This document shows positions 5,812-7,123 of a stretch of 7,123 bases of DNA, piece by piece (the stretch's first letter is position 1; each line of letters begins with the position of its first letter). Both the position numbers and the translations under genes were made by a program. The notes beneath the pieces are model-generated. The model was not told where the DNA came from. It did no database searches and was given only the letters and a program-made list of their open reading frames with translations. Source of the stretch: JBBSIG01 sp038232215. Its GTDB lineage: Bacteria; Actinomycetota; Thermoleophilia; Gaiellales; Gaiellaceae. Location of the stretch: the NCBI GenBank assembly GCA_038232215.1, contig JBBSIG010000135.1:1-7123 (forward strand), written 5' to 3'.

Positions 5812-7122
5812 TCAGCGCGTCTGCGGGAAGCCCAGGTTGACCTCGCTGGTCGCCGGGTCCGGCCAGCGGCTCGTGACCACTTTGCCGCGCGTGTAGAAGT
5901 TGATCCCCTCGGGCCCGTAGACGTGCGTATCGCCGAAGAGCGACGCTTTCCAGCCGCCGAACGAGTAGTAGGCGACCGGCACCGGAATCGGCACGTTGAC
6001 GCCCACCATGCCTGCCTCGACCTCGAACTGGAACTGCCGGGCGACGCCGCCGTCGCGTGTGAAGATGGCCGTGCCGTTGCCATAGGGGTTCTCGTTCACG
6101 AGCCGGACGGCCTCGTCGTAGGTCCCCACCCGCGTGACCCCGAGCACCGGCCCGAAGATCTCGTCTCGATAACAGTCCATCTCGGGGGAGACGTTGTCGA
6201 GCAGCGAGGCGCCGAGGAAGAAGCCGTCGCCTTCCACCCCGGCCTCGCGACCGTCCGCGACGACCGTCGCGCCCTGCTCGCGTCCGCTGTCGACGTAGGA
6301 GGCGACCCGATCGCGGTGCTCGCCCGTGATCAGGGGCCCCATCTCGACGTCGGGGTCGAGCCCGTTCCCGACGACGATCTTCGGCAGCCGCTTCCTGATC
6401 GCCTCCACGAGCGGGTCGCCGACATCGCCGACCGCCACGACCATCGAGATCGCCATGCAGCGCTCGCCGGCGGAGCCGTAGCCCGCGCTGACGGCGGCGT
6501 CCGCCGCCATCTCGAGGTCCGCGTCCGGCAGGACGATCATGTGGTTCTTCGCGCCGCCGAGCGCCTGGACGCGCTTGCCCTGCCTAGTCCCGGTCTCGTA
6601 GATGTACCTGGCTATCGGCGTCGAGCCCACGAAGCTGACCGCCGAGACGTCGGGATGCTCGAGCAGCGCGTCGACCGCCACCTTGTCGCCGTGGACGACG
6701 TTGAAGACGCCGTCTGGCACGCCCGCGTCCCGCAGCAGCTCGGCGAGGAAGAGCGAGGCGGAAGGATCCTTCTCCGACGGCTTCAGGACGAACGTGTTTC
6801 CGCAGGCGATCGCCGGAGCGAGCATCCAGAGCGGCACCATCGCCGGGAAGTTGAAGGGGGTGATGCCGGCCACGACGCCGAGCGGCTGCCTGATCGAGTA
6901 GACGTCGATGCCGCTCGAGGCCTGCTCCGAGAACCCGCCCTTCAGCAGGTGCGGGATGCCGCAGGCGAACTCGACCACCTCGAGCCCGCGCGCGACCTCG
7001 CCCAGCGCGTCCGAGAGCACCTTGCCGTGCTCCGCGGTGAGGATGCGCGCGACGTCCTCGCGCTGCTCGTCGAGCAGGCGGCGGATGCGGAAGAGGATGT
7101 CCGAGCGCTTCGAGAGGGACGT
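5812..7122 (-). CDS. mmsA: Methylmalonate/malonate-semialdehyde dehydrogenase (CoA-acylating), N-terminus cut
   Basis: Cytoplasmic NAD+- and CoA-dependent aldehyde dehydrogenase that converts malonate semialdehyde to acetyl-CoA, or methylmalonate semialdehyde to propionyl-CoA, with CO2 release. The frame is open to the right edge, and the GTG at 7018-7020 is internal: upstream codons read SKRSDILFRIRRLLDEQ and AEHGK, as in the family. About 436 residues are visible and roughly 65 are missing. Diagnostic stretches include EVARGLEVVEFACGIPHLLK, the cofactor-region ITPFNFPAMVPLWM and LKPSEKDPS, VGSTPIARYIYETG, and GGAKNH. In GGAKNH, Asn (6544-6546) replaces the general-base Glu of hydrolytic aldehyde dehydrogenases, as expected for the CoA-acylating branch. 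The catalytic Cys is in SAGERCM (codon 6457-6459). The C-terminal half contains EIFGPVLGV, NPYGNGTAIFT and MVGVNVPIPVPVAYYSFGGWK. The gene converges on the hydrolase gene cluster and supplies the last step of beta-alanine use. It could instead serve valine or inositol breakdown. Confidence 0.95.
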   Translation of the reverse strand, partial: TSLSKRSDILFRIRRLLDEQREDVARILTAEHGKVLSDALGEVARGLEVVEFACGIPHLLKGGFSEQASSGIDVYSIRQPLGVVAGITPFNFPAMVPLWMLAPAIACGNTFVLKPSEKDPSASLFLAELLRDAGVPDGVFNVVHGDKVAVDALLEHPDVSAVSFVGSTPIARYIYETGTRQGKRVQALGGAKNHMIVLPDADLEMAADAAVSAGYGSAGERCMAISMVVAVGDVGDPLVEAIRKRLPKIVVGNGLDPDVEMGPLITGEHRDRVASYVDSGREQGATVVADGREAGVEGDGFFLGASLLDNVSPEMDCYRDEIFGPVLGVTRVGTYDEAVRLVNENPYGNGTAIFTRDGGVARQFQFEVEAGMVGVNVPIPVPVAYYSFGGWKASLFGDTHVYGPEGINFYTRGKVVTSRWPDPATSEVNLGFPQTR

Positions 7123-7123
7123 C

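Noticed and set aside
5675..5896. Small + strand open frame in the convergent gap
   Set aside because: It runs through the REP-like palindrome and the dehydrogenase 3' end, has no ribosome-binding site and no recognisable product.
6602..6901. 99-codon + strand open frame opposite mmsA
   Set aside because: It lies within the conserved NAD-binding part of mmsA and looks like an antisense shadow.
7018..7020. GTG (CAC on the + strand) as the start of mmsA
   Set aside because: In-frame codons beyond it encode conserved family sequence ending in AEHGK, so the gene extends past the window.
1..7123. Defence system, prophage, CRISPR, tRNA/rRNA or riboswitch
   Set aside because: No supporting domains, repeat arrays or structured RNA signatures were found. 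The genes form a coherent transport and catabolism locus.

Overview
This is a high-GC bacterial window with dense genes, many GTG starts and GC-rich intergenic hairpins. The codon use and protein style suggest an actinobacterium, possibly a Thermoleophilia/Gaiellales-like lineage. That placement is an impression from the sequence, because no rRNA or marker gene is present.

Layout. Positions 2-3477 encode a complete ABC importer of the nitrate/sulfonate/NMT1-THI5 class in the order permease A (cut by the window's left edge), ATPase, permease B, periplasmic/extracellular binding protein. All lie on the + strand with junctions of 7-44 nt. A perfect 34-bp palindrome (3489-3522) follows the binding-protein gene. 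Next come a dihydropyrimidinase/D-hydantoinase (3561-4976) with a full di-metal site and a small FMN-type split-barrel protein (5010-5621). The convergent 190-nt gap (5622-5811) holds three inverted-repeat structures, one of them a REP-like GGGTC/GACCC element. On the - strand a (methyl)malonate-semialdehyde dehydrogenase (5812-7122, N-terminus cut off) runs in from the right edge.

How it fits together. The importer probably brings in a pyrimidine-like or cyclic-ureide compound. Dihydropyrimidinase opens the dihydropyrimidine or hydantoin ring. In the reductive pyrimidine pathway the later product beta-alanine is transaminated to malonate semialdehyde, which MmsA-type enzymes convert to acetyl-CoA. 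The window therefore looks like part of a reductive pyrimidine or hydantoin catabolic locus. Dihydropyrimidine dehydrogenase, beta-ureidopropionase and the aminotransferase are not in the window and would be expected in the flanks.

I see no defence system, phage, CRISPR array, tRNA or rRNA. The most unusual points are: a binding protein whose lipobox cysteine position reads Trp; a permease whose best Shine-Dalgarno points to a CTG start; a perfect palindrome between the transport and catabolic genes; a Ser-to-Thr change in the substrate-binding motif of the hydrolase; and the REP-like element between the convergent genes.
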